Shown: piece after piece, positions 37,700-50,965 of the stretch
Layout: each line of letters opens with the position of its first letter
How positions within the stretch are numbered: position 1 is the stretch's first letter
Source of the DNA: Cryphonectria parasitica EP155
Taxonomy: Eukaryota > Ascomycota > Sordariomycetes > Diaporthales > Cryphonectriaceae
Reading direction: 5' to 3'
Assembly: GCF_011745365.1 (NCBI RefSeq)
Contig: NW_024468912.1
Coordinates: 1 to 64,000, forward strand
DNA: 64,000 bases
The notes under the pieces: generated by a model
The model's database searches: none
Seen by the model: only the letters and a program-made list of their open reading frames with translations
What the model was told of the DNA's origin: nothing
Translations under genes and position numbers: made by a program

Positions 37700-39653
37700 T
37701 ACTTATCTATTATAATACAATCAAGCTGCTCTCAAGTATATAAGCGATTAATAAAGCTGAAGAATTACTTAGAAATAGCAGATTCAGATAAAATAAAAAT
37801 AATAGCAGCAGTATAATTAAGCTTGAATAAGATCTATATAAATATATCAATCTAATAGATTTAGCATCTCTGAAATAAATCTTTCTAAAGAGCAATAAGC
37901 GGAGTAATAACAATTGTTATACTCTAGGATGAATAGTATGCTGAAAGCAAAAAGGAAAAAGCTTTTCCATTGCTTATGCTAGCAATCTGCAGAATAGGAA
38001 TCTCTTCTCAAGCAATTATACAAAGAACAAGCTTCTAGTTACTTCGAAACTAAGCTTCTGCTCTGATTATCTATTATAATTAGCTAAGAAGATTAGTCTT
38101 ATATAGCTAATGAAAGTGCTGTAGCTAGCTCTGCTCTTATTTCTTCTTAAAAATCTCTCTCTTTCGCTTGGAAAGTATTGTAGAAGCGGAATAGCTTTGA
38201 AACTCAAGAAAGCAATGCTACTGAATGCTAGCTCTTCGAAACCAGTTTCTCCGAACAGCTATTTCAAACAAGCTTAGCTGCAGCTCTCTTCCATATATTA
38301 TATGTGCTATAGCTGTGCTATGCTCAGCTTGTAGATTGAGAATATTGTTAGCTTCTTTATTATTACTAGTTAGATTGTTTCCGCTGCTCTCAAGCTAGCT
38401 TTGCATATTGCTTTGATAGCTTTTTCCAAGATATTAATAAGCAATAGCAATTGCAATATACTGCTAAGCATTAATTGTAAGCTTTATACCTGTTAGCTGC
38501 AAGCTGTACTGCTGAAGAAAGCATTTCATCCAGTCTGCAAGCTATAGCTAGGAGCTAGGAGCTGTAAGGCTGTATTCCCTCTCTTCTTCTGAATTTGCTA
38601 GCAGAAGGATCTGATCAGCTCAGAGCAGAGAGCTTCTTGCCTGGCCAGCTTCAAGAAGCTCTTCAATCTGCTGCCAGAAGGGAAGAGCTAGCTAGAGATA
38701 TCAAACAAGAAGAGCATTTATCTTGCACAGCAGATATTAATGAATAATCTTAAGCTAATTAGATACTCGATAGCTCTTATAATAAAAAATAACAAAATAA
38801 ACCAGCTTATTATAAAGAAAGATATTTCGGAAGCTTCTGTATGCTAAGTTCTCTAATCAGAGCTCGAGAATCTCAGTAGTGCAAGCTAGCTAGCTTTCAG
38901 AGAAATACAGAAGGAGAAGAATCTGCTTACGAAATCTCTCCACTCGAGAGCGGAACTGGCTAATAGCAGAAGCTTGAAGCTATTAGCTATACTTATCAAA
39001 CTATGTAGTATACAGCTCTGTACTACTCAGAATACGCTTCAGAAGCTACTGCTAGCTATTTACAAGCTATTGATTGCAGCAATTAGCAAGAAAGAAATAG
39101 CTAATCTGATCTTTATAATGATTATCCTGAAGCGAAAGCTAATTAATCTGAAGCAAAGCTTTCAGATCTAGCAATTCAAGCATCTTAGCAAAGCTTTACT
39201 ATGCTAAGCTAAGAAGATTATAAACTATATCGGAAATCTAATTAATATGCAACTGGATATTATAATAGGAAATAAGATTCTCTTGCTAGTCTACTCTGCT
39301 TTGAGCAGCAGTAATATAGCAGATCTTGAAGCTATAGAATCTAGCTTTGAAGATTCAGTTGAGAGGAATAAGCTTGGTTTCGAAGCTAGTGATTGTTATA
39401 AATTGGGAGACTCTTGGCTGCAGGAGTTCGAAGAGCTTACAGCAATGCTCTAGTGCTTTTTTCTGCAAGATTTTCTAAGGTAGCACAGCTAGCTTCTTAT
39501 TCATCTTCTCCTTTCGCTTGAGATAAGCCTAAAGAACTATAAGCATGCAGGCTAGCTTAATGATAGCAGAATAAACAAAAGTATAATTAAGCAGTATTTT
39601 CTATTTATTATCTTCCCGGATACTGAGAACAGCAAGAGTGCTGAGAAGAGCAT
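37700..39653 (-). pseudogene. Subtelomeric RecQ-like helicase: N-terminal region and motifs I-II
   Basis: First RecA lobe of the RecQ-family helicase, read leftward. A motif-0-like F-R-S-N-x-K-L lies upstream. Walker A reads S-I-S-N-G-K-A-F (37980-37960; family T-G-S-G-K-S). Motif Ia reads T-I-V-I-T-P-L-I-A-L (about 37925-37895). The motif Ib region reads L-S-E-S-A (family T-P-E-S-A). It ends in I-I-I-D-K-Y-Y (37713-37696) for V-D-E-C-H; Glu to Lys and Cys and His to Tyr are all G-to-A or C-to-T. B is inserted in this box. Further upstream sequence to 39653 is the poorly conserved N-terminal part. The in-phase plus-strand frame (including 38974-39453) is its shadow. Confidence 0.82.
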
Positions 39654-40105
39654 TGTTATAACCCATCCAACATGCAGGTCACAGAACAGGTCACGAGTAA
39701 CAGGGACCAGGTATTAAGGATTCAACGTCCTAACAAAGCATTGATTACATAACCCAGGATAAGAATTATAAGCACAGCTAATCAGGAAGGATAGCTTCGG
39801 ATATATGCTATCCAGAGCTAGCAGAATAACTTAAATATATTGCTATCCAACATATCCATACTGAAGAGCTGAATATATAAGAATACATTCATTACCATTA
39901 GATGGATTCAGTGCATAGCTCTTCAGTTGTCAATCTAAGTATTCAGTTTTATATACTGAGTAGCTCCAAAAGCAGTAAATACTTGCATTGCTTATTAGAA
40001 CTTGTACAGTTCCGTATTCAAGAACTTAATACTTTGATACTGCTCTTATTAGCATAAATCCCTTATATACTTAGGAATCTTCGGATTGCTGCAATGCTTA
40101 TTACA
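39654..40105 (+). repeat. 5' LTR of element F
   Basis: 452 bp, TGTTATAACC to TTACA. Differs from the 3' LTR almost only by transitions, C/G in the 5' copy and T/A in the 3' copy. Confidence 0.95.
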
Positions 40106-41250
40106 TTTTGACAACTCTTGTTCAAGAACAGTTCAGTATTACCCCCTTAAGTAATACGGAATACAATAGCTTCTCTAGGAATCCCTTTATCCTTGCACGC
40201 CCCTACTTAGGAAGAACTAATTAACTAGATATACCAGCTTATCTAGCGTATCCAGAATCTGTATGAATAACAGCAGGCTCAGAGCGCTATCATCGCTAAC
40301 TAACAGGCTCAGCTAGCTCAACAAGCTCAGCAAGCGCAGTCTACCTCTACAATCACCAGTAGCACTGGAAAAGCATACAAGATGAATAAGCTCGCTATAT
40401 ATAACAGTAATCAAAAGATGCTATATAGATTCCTTATTCACTGCAGAGCGTATTTTCTATACTACGAAACTCAGTTCATCAAGAAATCTGAGAAAGTTAT
40501 TCTTGCAGAAACTCATCTCGAAAAGAATGCTCTCATCTAATACAAGCTTTCTCTATGCAACTACTTGGAGCATCAGAACAATTCCGATATGTATATCCAG
40601 GATATTAAGAATATATTTAATTCTTTTGAAAGCTTTGAGAAAGCTTTCAAAGAAATCTTTAATAATCTTAATAAAGAATATACTATAGCTTAGCAGCTTA
40701 TAGATCTCAAGCAGACTAAATCAGCTTCTGCTTATATAATCAGATTTAAGCAATTCTTAATGCAACTCTTATAGAAAGATAAGAATCTTATAAAGTACTA
40801 TTATAAGAGATTTAAGAATAATATTAAAAATGAAATCTCTAAGCAGAATTAGCTAAAGAATTTTGCAATATTCTCTAATCAAGCTATCTGCATTAATAAC
40901 TATCTATATGAATAATAGATAGAGAAGTTTAAGAAAAAAGAAAGCTAAACTTAAAGATTTCCTGCTAATACAAACAAGAAACTTCAAAACAAGAATAGCA
41001 ATTAATATAGCAGTATAGCTCAGAGCAGCATTATACATACTAATTCCATAAAACTCAATACTGCTAACAAGCAGTATAGCAAGAAAAATAGCATTACTTG
41101 CTACAATTGCAACAAATAAGAATACATTGTATGCAACTGCTATTAATTCCAAAAGAATAAATAGTAATTAGTTCAGAAAGAATGCTAGATAAATATCGCT
41201 TAATAACAGAAATCCAATTAACTAAGCAAAAATATTCTTTCAGAGCAAGT
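40106..41250 (+). pseudogene. F gag with CCHC zinc knuckle
   Basis: Gag of the chromovirus. Zinc knuckle at 41099-41140: C-Y-N-C, four residues, Tyr in place of His, four residues, Cys; a TAA interrupts it. Open fragment 40503-40688 lies out of phase or in short runs. The 82-codon minus-strand frame across the knuckle is a shadow. Confidence 0.8.
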
Positions 41251-44200
41251 ATCGAATTCTGTTAATTATGGAAGTCTTAGCTGAATATTCTGCTATAATA
41301 ATAACTGCTTAATATACTTCTCAAGTAAGAAAGATTTAGAATGGTTTTCTCAGAAATCTAAGCGCTGCAGATAAATAGTAATAGCAGAATAAGAGTATAT
41401 GCTCAGCATTTCTACAAGTAGCAACTCGAACTGCTCTAATATTATGGAATAAAGTATTCAGGTATTAGAAGAAGAGCTTAGCAATAATACTCTTTAATAT
41501 TCTTTATTGCTTATGCTAAGTATTATAATCAGGAATATGGATAAGGGATGATACTCTTTTGATTACTAGTACAAATATATAAACAATACTGAAAATGCTT
41601 CTCAGATAACGAAAGAATCAAATTAGAATAAACAGCTCAACAATCTATCAAAATCTCCTGTAAACAATGAACTCAAGAAGCTTACAGGAAGATTCCTTTT
41701 CAGTATTAAATAGAATAAGAAAATAATATGAATTGAATATCTCGTCTATAGAATAGAGCTAGAGAAGCTCTTTACTTGCATTCTCTTGCAAAATATCAAA
41801 GCATAAGAAGATAAAAACCTTTGAATCAGCTTACTTTACAACTTATATCATGAATTAGCTTAAATCTCTTGCATCTATTATAGCTGCAAAATGCATTTTT
41901 CGAACAAGATATAATACGAATAGTTTCCCATTAGAGAACCAGAACAAATTCTTCAAGCTATTGAAAAAAAGGAACTCCGCTTCAGAGAAGTTCTTAATAG
42001 ATAGCACTACAATGCATACATCAGGCTACTAGACAACTATTCTATACAATGTATAAACAAAAAGATAAAATGGTGGCAGTGCGAGACAATACTCTGCATA
42101 ATCTACATCAGTAATAAGATTTGTAACTAGCATCGATAGAAGAAAAACTAGGAATAATAATAATACGAGCAAGAACAAGCTAAGAAGCTTGCTCGAGGAG
42201 CAGCGAAGCAGGCTTAGAAGAACAAGCAGCTTTCAACAAACTCAAAAGAATAGGATTGCCTGTAAAGAGACTGCAGATAATTAGATTAGAATAGTTCCTA
42301 TATAAAGCTTCTAGAATAGATTATACTCATATTAAGTTTGATATATATATTTAAGAATATAAGTATAGCGCACTATTGAATAGTAATGCTTAGAGAAACT
42401 TTATATTCCCATATATTATTAATCAGATATAACTACAATAGAGATAGAAAAGATGCTCATATACTCTTAGCATTATAGAAGAATAATCTATTGCATACAA
42501 TCAAGAAATAATCAATAAGAAAACTAATTATCTATTTATTTTAATTCAAGAATGTATAATCAGAGCTTTCTTTAATATTACGGATATAGCATAGCATGAG
42601 CTGATTATAGAGCTTCTATAGCTTAAGAAGCATAATTCTCGAATCGATTGAACTATTAGCCAGATCTTATGAAAACAAGCTATATCTAAAGGAATAGTTA
42701 CAATTAATAGCGCAGGATTGAAGCTAGTGATTGAAGAATACTCAGAAAAAGAAGCTTTATACAACTTTATATATATTTTCAAGTTAGCAGGGCTAGCAGT
42801 TTAAGGAGAAGAATCTAGTAATAAGCGAATCCAAATGATACTAAAGCGCTAATAGATTAGCAAAACAATAGAAGCGAAACTCTCAGCAAATCAGTCTGCT
42901 CCGGAGCAACAAGGAAAAGCTTTAGAATGTGGATTATAAATCCATACGGGAAAAACCTCGAAACTAAGCTTTCAAGCGCTCAGTTCAGCCCGGAGCAAAC
43001 GCTTAAAGCTTTCAAAAATATCGCTAAAAACAATAAATAAAAAGAAGTATGCTTAATAGTATCTACTATTCCTTCAGATAGCAGAAACAGCATAGAAATC
43101 AGAACCAATACTCGCAAATATACTATGAAAATACTACAAGTTTAAGAAACTGTTTTAAGAAGAATTGAATACAGGATTGCTAGAATACAGCTTATACAAT
43201 TACGAGATTCTGCTACAAGAAGAAAAATAGCTCAAATTCTTCCTTATCTATGAATTAGATAAGATACAGCTAGAAGCACTTCAGGAGTATCTTAATAAGA
43301 ATCTTAAGAAAGAATATATATAATCATTGCAATTATCAGCAGAATACTCCATTCTGTTTATACTTAAGAAAAATAGCAAGCTTAGGCTATATATTAATTA
43401 TAAATAACTTAATAATATTATAATTAAGAACTGATATTCATTACTACTTATTAAGGAATTATGAGATAGATTACAAGAAGTATAGTGATTTATAGTTCTG
43501 AATCTGAAAGAAGCTTATAATCTAATCAGAATAAAGAAAGAAGAAGAATGGAAAACTGCTTTCAGAATACGCTATAGATACTACGAATATTTGATTATGC
43601 TCTTCAGCTTAACGAATGCCCCAGCTTCGTTTCAGAAGATAATCAATTATATTCTATACAAGCATCTGAATCAGTTCATCATTGCATACTTCAATAACAT
43701 CCTCATTTTCTCTCGAACATTGGAAGAATATAAGAAATATGTAAAAACAGTATTGCAAACGCTTTAAGATGCAAAACTCCTTGTAAAACCTGCAAAGAAT
43801 CACTTTTATATATAAAAGATTAACTATCTCGGATTCACAATCAAACCAGAATGCATTAAGCTACAGAAAGATAAGATAAAAGCTATTAGAAATTAGCCAG
43901 TTTCCAGAAACATTAGAAATATTAGATTTTTTCTTGAATATATCAACTTCTATAAGCAGTTTATTAGAAACTACAGCTGAATTGCATACTCTCTTACAAA
44001 TCTTATCAAAAAAGAACAGCTTTTCGAATAAACCTTTAAGGCATAAGAAGCTTTTGATGAGATCATTAAGCATATTATCTCAGAATCAGTTCTATATAAA
44101 GCAGATCTCTATAAATCTTTTGAAGTTGAGATTAATGCATTAGAATATGCATTTGGAGAACAACTTAGCTAGCAAGATAATCAAGAATATCTAAGAATTA

Positions 44201-45930
44201 TAAGCAACTTCTTAAAGAAGTTGAATAATCCGGAAATCAACTATAGAATTCCTAATTAGAAACTCATAGCAATAGTAAAAGCTTTCGAAAAGTAGTAATA
44301 CTATTTCATTAGCATACAATACTCGATTATAGTTTACTCGGATTATAAGAATCTAACTACATTTATAATAACTAAGGTTTTGAATAAATGATAAGTTAGA
44401 TAAGCAGAATTCCTCTTACAGTTTGATTTCAAAATTGTGCACTGCAAAGGCTTGGAGAATGGATAAGCAGATGCTCTTAGCAGAAGATCAGACTATTAAA
44501 ATGCAGATTCCTTGGATATATAGAACATCTTTGCTTAAGATGAGTTGGAAAATCTTGTTAATATATACAAGAAACTGAATACTGCTCTCAGAATCAGATT
44601 CTTGGAAAGAGATTCAGAATTAATGATTCCGAATGAATAAGATAATTATATTAAGAATATATATAGTATACTAGTATATAGGTATTAGAGAGTTAGAATA
44701 ATCTATGAATGCATTAAAAAATACTGGAATTTATTAGATCTTAGGAAAAGGATTGAGAGCATTCTATAATAATGTAATAGCTGCAAGAAGAATAAAGCAG
44801 AAAGATACAAGCTTTATAAACTACTGCATTTCTTATTAGTATTTATAACTATTTAGCAATTCATTAGTTTAAACTTTATTATTAAGCTATTTTTCTTATA
44901 AGAACTCTTAACTAAGATGCAATATAATAGCATTCTAGTAATGATTTGCAGACTGAGCAAGTATGCTTACTTTCTTCCCTATAAGGAAAGCAGTATAGCA
45001 GAAGAATTTGCATATACATTCCTCAGAATGATTATTGCTAATTATAGTATGCTGGAAGAAATAATCTTTAATAGAAACAGAAAGTTTAATTCAAAATTTT
45101 GAACTTTGCTTATAAAACAGCTCAGAATATACTATAGAATATTTATAGCATTCTATCTGCAAACAGATAAATAAATAGAAAGAATAAATCAGATTATTGA
45201 ATAATACTTTCAATACTATATTAATTAGAAATAGAATAACTGAATTAATCTGTTATTCTTTATATAGTTCGCTTATAATAATGCAGATATAAGCATAATA
45301 AAGAAATTATTATTCTTTATATTCTATAGATATAATCCAATAGCTTATTACAAGGTATTGCTAAAAGCAAATGCAGAAGCTGCAGATAAAAGGATTAAGA
45401 AAATTAAGAAAGTTCAGAAAGAACTCCGATCAGAATTACAATTCGTTCAAGAACGAATAATGCGATATGCAAACTCCAAAAGAATTGAAAAACCAATCCT
45501 ACAGGAGGAAGATAAGACTTATCTACTTCGAAAAAATATCAAAACAACCAGATCTAGCAACAAATTCAATTATAAAAAGTTGGGACTATTCAAAATCCTG
45601 CAATAAATCTCTCCAGTTAACTACAAGCTAGTATTATTTTATAAGATAAGAATATATTCAGTTTTTCACATTTTATTGCTAGCATCAGTAGTATAGGAAA
45701 TACTAATGGATAATGCAGCAGAAATAAAGAATAACGAATCAGAATACGAGGTAGAAAAGATTCTCAAGCATAGAAGCATAGACAATACAAGGGAATATCT
45801 CATCAAATAGAAAGATTACTCAGCAAGCGAAAATTCTTAAGAATCATAGAAAAATGTTAAAAATATTCAGAAAAAGATAGCTGAATATTAGAAAAGGAAA
45901 ACCAGTATCTAAGATAATTGCTCCGCTCCG
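41251..45930 (+). pseudogene. F pol: protease, RT, RNase H, integrase, chromodomain
   Basis: Protease site near 42371-42411 reads L-N-S-N-A for L-D-S-G-A. Reverse transcriptase about 43250-43900 with Y-F-N-N at 43687-43698. RNase H ends in A-D-A-L-S-R-R near 44467-44490. Integrase: degraded H2C2 finger near 44700-44830, and core including open 44917-45102, where S-K-Y-A-Y-F and the E-E-I-I-F-N-R-N segment replace the family S-D-R-D. Basic C-terminal part open at 45358-45606. Chromodomain at 45742-45840: E-Y-E-V-E-K-I-L, E-Y-L-I-K, TAG for Trp, K-D-Y, E-N-S. All catalytic acids seen are Asn or lost. Confidence 0.9.
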
Positions 45931-46618
45931 AACCGAGATTCAGAAGCTTCGAGAATCTTACTTTTCAGAAAGCTCGACTAATCCATTACTGCATTCCCTA
46001 CATTCACGGAATTCCAGTTGAAATCTTTAAAAGAAGGATCTTCAGCAACTATAGCAGATTCCTCTGCAACTACAGAACGAATTCCAGCAATAATGCAAGC
46101 CTGCTTTTCCTTAGCTTTCTTATATTCTAACTTCTCTATACTGGAAAAGCTTCAATGAATAGCTTTTATTATTCTCTTGAATTACAGACGCTTCTGCTTC
46201 TGCAAATGTTCTACTTCTGCAGTAGCATTGCGCAGTTGCTTCTTAGCACTCTTGAGTTAGTTTTCTAAGCGTTAATATTGAATGCTTATCCAACGAATTT
46301 CTGCTGCGCTCAATCTCTGAATATTGCACTGAGAACGATCCAAGCGAATATATTCAGTACATTGAGAGGAATCCTCAACGGAGACTTAACAAGATTGAAT
46401 ACTACAACTCTTACAGAAGGAATAAGAAAGCATGATGATAGCGTTTTGAAGAACTAAGGAAAGAAGAGAATTCTTTTATCTAGTCTTCTCAGCATAAGAA
46501 TAAGATTTGTTGATTCTGTTCAACATCTCAATTAGGAAGGCAAGATCATATATACAAAGAATTTGCTAGAATACTTACAAAAGATTGTTGGAAATAATGA
46601 TTAATAGAAGGGAGATGA
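45931..46618 (+). other. F pol tail, 3' untranslated region and polypurine tract
   Basis: A Ser/Thr-rich tail to about 46130 follows the chromodomain, then sequence without a recognisable gene. AGAAGGGAGATGA (46606-46618) is the polypurine tract at the LTR edge. Confidence 0.65.
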
Positions 46619-47070
46619 TGTTATAACTTATCTAACATGCAGATTACAGAATAGATTACGAGTAATAGGGATCAGATGTTAAGGATTTAATATTCTAACA
46701 AAGCATTGATTATATAATCCAGGATAAGGATTATAAGTACAGCTAATCAGAAAGGATAGCTTCGAATATATGCTATTCAGAGCTAGCAGAATAATTTGAA
46801 TATGTTGCTATCTAACATATCCATACTGAAGAGCTGAATATATAAGGATATGTTCATTACTATTAGATGGATTCAGTGCATAGCTCTTCAGTTGTTAATC
46901 TAAGTATTCAGTTTCATATACTGAGTAGCTTCAAAAGCAGTGAATACTTATATTGCTTATTAGGACTTGTACGGTTCTGTATTCAAGGACTTGACACTTT
47001 GATACCGCTCTTGTTAGCATAAACCCCTTGTGTACTTAGGAATCTTCGAATTGCTGCAGTGCTCATTATA
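46619..47070 (+). repeat. 3' LTR of element F
   Basis: 452 bp, TGTTATAACT to CATTATA, followed by AGCAT. Confidence 0.95.
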
Positions 47071-47075
47071 AGCAT

Positions 47076-47305
47076 TCTTATATTCAGTATCTGAAAGAGG
47101 ATAATCAAGAAGCTAAATTATAAAGTTTAGATATGCTTTATTCTAGCATGCTGCAGCTGTAGCAGAAGGAATTCCAGCTGTATTTTTAAGCTGGTATAAA
47201 AAGCGAGTATAAAGAGCGCTCTATTCAGTAGTAAAGCAATAGAGAGATTTCTGATTAGAGCTAAGAGCTTGTATTTATACAATATAGCTTAGAATGTAGC
47301 GCTAG
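47076..47305 (-). pseudogene. Subtelomeric RecQ-like helicase, upstream piece
   Basis: Short segment between F and C that joins 39653 when F is removed. It carries no helicase motif; it should be part of the N-terminal region, with more of the gene beyond element C outside the window. Assigned by continuity of the locus, not by motif. Confidence 0.45.
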
Positions 47306-47624
47306 TGTTGTGGTGGCCAGGGTGGTAGTCTGTGGGACGTGGAGTACAGTGGGTCAAGGGTCCTCATACATATAAAGAGTACCACCCACTTTTCAAATTC
47401 TTTAGCTATAAGCAACAATGAAGCATCCTTTCTCTTCTTTTCAATTTTGAACCCTTTGGACAGGTCTAAGACAGGTTTTTCACTCTGTTCTTGTGCTCGT
47501 ATGGCCTTAGTTTGCTGTTCTTATCTGTACAAGCATGCTTGGGTTGCACGAGCTCTTGCTCATTGCTTCGGTAGCTGTTTGTTTCTTTTTCTTTCGAGAG
47601 CAATAGTGCTCTAGTTCTGATTCA
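47306..47624 (+). repeat. 5' LTR of element C
   Basis: 319 bp, TGTTGTGG to ATTCA. A 91-codon frame (47339-47614) is open as in the other LTRs. Confidence 0.95.
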
Positions 47625-48517
47625 ATGATGCGGTGAGTATGGACTTAGCTGTTCAAGCTAGTAGCTCAGAGCTGTTTGCATTACAGTTCGTGAGAATTAG
47701 TAAGAGCAGCAAGTTTATTCTATGGACAGGCGTACTCTTTTTCCCTGCTGAGCTCTTTTATTTCCTTTATCTATTACGCTTATATAATAAGCTGTGCATT
47801 ATATCTGAACTCTGGATTATGCCTGAGATCTCTTGTAGAGAGGAGATGGATGAATAGAGGAGAAGTAATATGAGTTCTAATTGTAAGCTGATAAACAATG
47901 CATTGAGCTTGCAAGCTAATATTATGAAGAAATGAATTCCTTTTTCTAATATTTTCCATATCAATTAATGATTCTATATAGAAGCTGATATAGCTTAGAT
48001 TTATATAAACTGCAGCAGAAAGTTTAACTATATTAGATATGAATTTATAATTAAATTATAGAGTGAAATGCTTTTGGTAAATAATATTCTATAGAGAAAA
48101 GTAGTATGATTAATAAGATCTGTATTTCTTGTAATAGTTCAATCAGTATGCTCTATCTGAATATATCTAGCTATATTAATCCTTTGAATCAAAAGCTTGC
48201 TGATTGTATTATTTCAAAAGCAAAGAATATAAAAAGATAAAGATAAGAAACTGTTAGTATATATAAGAAATAGAGATTGAGAATTATAATAATATTATCT
48301 AATATCAAACTTTAATTAATATCTTATATCTAATTAGAAATACTTTTATTAATTAGCAGAATTATTAATAAAGAAAATCTCAATACAATATAGAATAGCT
48401 AATTCAATTCCTTATTATTTATTACAAAACAGATCTTATATATGCTTTATTTATAGATTGAATCTTCTTTAAGCATCTGAATCTTCTCAATCTCTACAGT
48501 ATTGTTTTCTGCAGAAT
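47625..48517 (+). other. Leader of element C
   Basis: Equivalent to the leaders of A and B. Short frames on both strands (47633-47857, 47964-47767) are not conserved as proteins. Confidence 0.6.
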
Positions 48518-50965
48518 ATGAAAAGTATTCTAGCTGTAGCGCTTTCAATTCAAGAATCTCGAATTAGGAAGGCAAAGAAATATTGGAGGAAGTAATAACT
48601 AAGAGGGAAGATAGCTTCCACATCTGAGAGCTCTTTCAATCAGATATTCAGTTCAGCTGATTATCTAGCTAATAACTACTATAATCAGAACTTCAGATTC
48701 CCTTTCTACAGTAAGCTTGCTAATAGTAGATTGATGTTGTTTGCCTGTATGAAAGTCTTCTTATAGCTGAAGCAATTCAACTGATAGCATCAGATTAAAG
48801 GGATTGATAATACTCAAGCACTCAATTTTATGAAAGGCTTCTGTGCAGATATAATTGTTGCTAGAGAAGTAAAAAGATTTACTATAAGTGCTAAAACTTG
48901 GAATGAATAGAAGAAGCAACTATTGATTGCTTATTGCTCTTGAAACCATCTTCAGGCGTATATTCCTAAGCAGAAGCGTCTGAATATTATTAACAACCGT
49001 TTTATTATTAATGCTGCTAGCTTCTAATTATTCATTATAGATTATAATAACGCTCTTATTCATCTTAAGATTAGAAATAGTTAATCTGTAACAGAAGTAT
49101 GAATGAAGCTCTCTTCAATCTAAATCAAGCATTTCCAAGCTAATCATAGTATTACTGCTGAAAGTATTAGCAACAAGAAGTAGCTTTATCTTATGAAAAA
49201 GCTGTTAAAGATTTATTGTAAAGTACTTCAGGAGAAGACTTAAGACTAACTTGCTTCCAGTGCTACTAATCTTCAACTTCATTAACAGGCTCAATTCCAA
49301 AATCCTTCTATGCTTTTATCTTAGCTAATCCTTAATCAGATATAGCTTGTTTTTATTCTATATTCGATGTATAATGCTCTCAGTTAACTGATGAATCTAT
49401 CGGAATAAGCAGTAGAGCTATTGTACTATCAACTGCTTTAATAATTAACTTATAATTAGCAAGCTTAGCTTAAACTAACTAAGCAGATCTTGAAAGCTGA
49501 ATCTGCTTAGAAGAGCAACTAAGGATATAATCAGTTAGCTTCAATAATGAAATAACTCTATATTAACTAAATTGCAATAGCAAAATCCTTAAAGCTACAA
49601 ACTAATGCTTTCAGATAAATGCAGAATATCTCGTATAATCAAATCAAAGCTTTATAGGAAATCTTATAACTAATTAAGCATTTCCAAACTATTTCTGCAA
49701 GGAATTCTTCTCAGAGAAATGCAAATTCCTTGCAGATAGATATTATCTATATAAGTTCGAAGAATAAGAAGAAGCAGTACTCTGAAGTATAGCGAGCGGA
49801 GATTAATGAAATCCTGAAGAAGAATGGAACTCTATACAGATGCTACAGCTATAGATTGAAATCCCATAGAGCTTATAAGTGCATGAAACTCTATATTGTT
49901 ATGAACTGTAGCATTTGCTATACTCTAGCATTAGCGAAGCTAGAGTAGCATCTTAGCAATTGCTTGAAGTTTCTGAATTCTAGATCAAAACTAGTATTAT
50001 ATAGCTAGATTATATCTGCTTAAGATAATCCCAAAGACAATATAATTCATCTGATTCTTAGTTTCTGTAAGAATCAGTAGCTAAAGGATATTAAGAATTC
50101 TTGAATCTCTTAATATATCAGCTTGGTTTAAGAGAATGAGAAATAGCATAGAGATTCTGAGATAGCTAAGAATAAAATACTGTAAGAAGAGATCAATTCC
50201 GTTCTCAGATGCAACAATCAGTATAGAACTAACAATATTGAGATTCTTAGCAATGCTAGTAAGATTCAAGTAGAGAAGTTATATCTTACTCCAGCTTAAG
50301 CTGAACTATATCTATTAAAGCTTTCTAGCATCAATGCTGTGAATATTAGGCTTATCCAAGCTTAGATAAATGCAAGTGAAGTAAAGAAGCGCTATATTAG
50401 GGAAGCTGAGTATGATAATAGTAAGATTGAAGGAGATGCAAGTATAAGAACTATTAAGATCTTTATATATTTCGGGAATATTGAACTAGAGAAATCTAAT
50501 AAGCAATTCAATAATCTGAATAGAAAGCTAACAGTTCAAGCTATTAATAATAAGCTTCTGAATTAATTTCTAAACTACTTATTAAAGATCTCAAGCTGAG
50601 AGATAATAGTTATATTACTAGAATAAAGAGCTTATCTGATTTATAGTCTTCAAGAAGTTAGCTCTAAAGCTCAAAAAGTTGTTAATCTTAATAATTAAAC
50701 TAGCTCGAATCTATATAAGATAGATATTGCTAGATCAGCTAATTCATTGCAATATAAACTCGAAATCTTGATGCTTTCTCAGCTTGAAGAGCTTATTGAT
50801 AGTTAGATTATTAATACTCGGAATATTACTGAGTATCTTTCAAAACTAGCTCAACTATCTGCAATTCAAGCTTTGTTTCTTGTTGCTGAATCTAGCTATA
50901 TCAAGCTTACTATTAATATGATTTGAGCTTTCAACAAATCCTCATTTCCTTCTATAATAGCTTTC
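48518..50965 (+). pseudogene. C gag and gag-pol linker
   Basis: Gag as in A and B. Zinc knuckle at 49841-49882 keeps the His and the outer Cys residues but the second Cys is Tyr. The ATG at 48518 corresponds to ACG in A and D. Confidence 0.8.

Larger units (their letters stand above)
39654..47070 (+). mobile_element. Element F: complete chromodomain Ty3/gypsy retrotransposon
   Basis: 7417 bp, two LTRs of exactly 452 bp, and a perfect 5-bp duplication AGCAT (39649-39653 and 47071-47075). Same family as E. Order gag, protease, RT, RNase H, integrase, chromodomain. Inserted in the helicase pseudogene: removing it restores the reading frame. Decayed by RIP. Confidence 0.95.

Noticed and set aside
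19746..47305. A very long, nearly open plus-strand frame running through the insertion sites, including 24694-24888 and 38974-39453
   Set aside because: It is exactly in phase with the minus-strand frame that shows RecQ motifs, so I take it as an antisense shadow; it has no recognisable motif of its own. Segment 19746-20843 is the least certain case.
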